Part shown: positions 7,123 through 7,831 of the stretch, in pieces
Position numbering within the stretch: position 1 is the stretch's first letter
How the letters are laid out: each line of letters begins with the position of its first letter
Source of the DNA: an uncultured Clostridia bacterium
GTDB taxonomy: Bacteria; Bacillota; Clostridia; UBA1381
Direction: 5' to 3'
Assembly (NCBI GenBank): GCA_910578235.1
Contig: CAJTPP010000010.1
Coordinates: forward strand, 7,706-15,536
DNA: 7,831 nucleotides
Made by a program: the position numbers and the translations under genes
Notes under the pieces: generated by a model
Told to the model about the DNA's origin: nothing
What the model saw: only the letters and a program-made list of their open reading frames with translations
The model's database searches: none

Positions 7123-7801
7123 TACCCGCACCTCCCAAATCTGTAAGCACGCCGTCAGACACATTCAGTACACGGTCAGCAGAAGCGGCGATAGAACGGT
7201 TATGCGTAATCATAATAATTGTCTGCGCATATTTGCGTGACGCTTCACGTAAAAGCGCGATCACCTCACTGCTGTTTTGAGTGTCCAGATTGCCGGTCGG
7301 CTCGTCCGCCAAAATAAGAGCGGGACGCGTTATTAAAGCCCTGCCGATTGCCGTTCTCTGCTGCTGTCCGCCACTTAACTGACATGGCAGATGGTTTCGG
7401 CGGTTTTTTAGATTAAGCACAGTTAATAAATCTTCCACGTAGCTTTTGTCCGGTTTTTTATAGTCGAGAAGGATCGGGAATATTATGTTTTGCTCGACCG
7501 TAAGCTCAGGTATCAGATTGAAGGATTGGAAAATAAATCCTATGTTTCTGCGGCGAAAGATTGTCAGATTGCAGTCTTTCATTGAAAATGTGTCCTTACC
7601 ATCAATAAATACTTTTCCGTCCGTAGGAGTGTCAAGCGCTCCTATCATATTCAGAAGCGTTGATTTACCGCTTCCGGACTCTCCGACAACTGCCACAAAT
7701 TCACCTTTAGTTACTGTAAAACTGACATTTTTCAATGCCCGTACAGCAGTTTCACCGCTGCCGTAGGTTTTGGAAATTGATTGTACTTCCAATAAATTCA
7801 T
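7106..7801 (-). CDS. ABC transporter ATPase, MacB/LolD type
   Basis: This 231-residue cytoplasmic nucleotide-binding subunit has all catalytic motifs intact. They are Walker A GESGSGKST (40-48), the Q-loop Gln92 in FIFQSFNLIPELTV, signature LSGGQQQR (142-149), Walker B ALILADEP with catalytic Glu167, the D-loop GNLD (170-173) and the H-loop His200 in ITHN. The FQSFNLIPxLTVxxNI and ADEPTGNLD wording is characteristic of the MacB/LolD/FtsE-like group that pairs with FtsX-type permeases, consistent with the next gene. It hydrolyses ATP to drive the permease. The ATG at 7801 is preferred over an in-frame GTG at 7810, since that GTG is part of the Shine-Dalgarno (AGAGGTG). The coding sequence is complete; its upstream promoter lies at or beyond the window edge. 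The C-terminal codons overlap the permease start, suggesting translational coupling. Confidence 0.96.
   Translation of the reverse strand: MNLLEVQSISKTYGSGETAVRALKNVSFTVTKGEFVAVVGESGSGKSTLLNMIGALDTPTDGKVFIDGKDTFSMKDCNLTIFRRRNIGFIFQSFNLIPELTVEQNIIFPILLDYKKPDKSYVEDLLTVLNLKNRRNHLPCQLSGGQQQRTAIGRALITRPALILADEPTGNLDTQNSSEVIALLREASRKYAQTIIMITHNRSIAASADRVLNVSDGVLTDLGGAGNEKLS
7131..7136 (-). promoter_or_regulatory. Ribosome binding site of the permease gene
   Basis: GGGAGG on the minus strand, within the end of the ATPase gene, lies 8 nt before the ATG at 7122. It decides the permease start in favour of MKSYLEL rather than the longer in-frame ATG at 7164. Confidence 0.85.
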
Positions 7802-7807
7802 GTAAAA

Positions 7808-7814
7808 CACCTCT
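7808..7814 (-). promoter_or_regulatory. Ribosome binding site of the ATPase gene
   Basis: AGAGGTG on the minus strand lies 6 nt before the ATG at 7801. Its last three bases are the GTG that would otherwise be read as an upstream start, so the ATG is the better choice. Confidence 0.8.
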
Positions 7815-7831
7815 TTTTATTATTATGCTAT

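Noticed and set aside
7821..7831. CATAAT -10 element upstream of the ATPase gene
   Set aside because: It resembles a -10 box on the minus strand, but it is very close to the Shine-Dalgarno and any -35 lies outside the window.

Overview
The window looks like chromosomal DNA from a low-to-moderate GC Gram-positive bacterium, most likely a gut-type Clostridia (Oscillospiraceae/Ruminococcus-like). This is inferred from the protein sequences, strong GGAGG-type ribosome binding sites, frequent ATA/AGA codons, and a peptidoglycan gene order related to that of the Firmicutes. No database search was possible, so the taxonomy is tentative. There are no RNA genes, CRISPR arrays, insertion sequences or phage genes.

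Left half (1-3771, + strand): a tightly packed peptidoglycan/division operon. It holds the 3' end of mraY (lipid I synthase), a SEDS glycosyltransferase of the FtsW/SpoVE type, murG (lipid II synthase), and a histidyl-tRNA synthetase-like gene whose ATG overlaps the murG stop. MraY makes lipid I, MurG converts it to lipid II, and FtsW polymerises lipid II at the septum. The hisS-like gene is the odd member. It keeps the class II catalytic motifs, but its C-terminal anticodon-binding domain is short and one catalytic-site signature is altered. The operon ends at a perfect 28-bp palindrome that also serves the converging right half.

Right half (3812-7801, - strand): an ABC-exporter module transcribed leftward. 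A MacB/LolD-type ATPase is followed, with a 17-nt overlap, by a large permease carrying two FtsX/MacB-type units. After a 179-bp gap (4622-4800, within the 182-bp spacer) comes an AraC-family regulator with an N-terminal cupin-like sensor domain. The spacer upstream of the regulator contains a perfect 7-1-7 dyad and a second imperfect inverted repeat, both possible regulatory sites. The exporter's substrate cannot be deduced from sequence; a peptide, lipid or antimicrobial compound is the usual type of cargo for this family.

Overall the window is fairly ordinary core-plus-transporter DNA. The point most worth following up is the divergent, shortened HisRS-like protein translationally coupled to murG.
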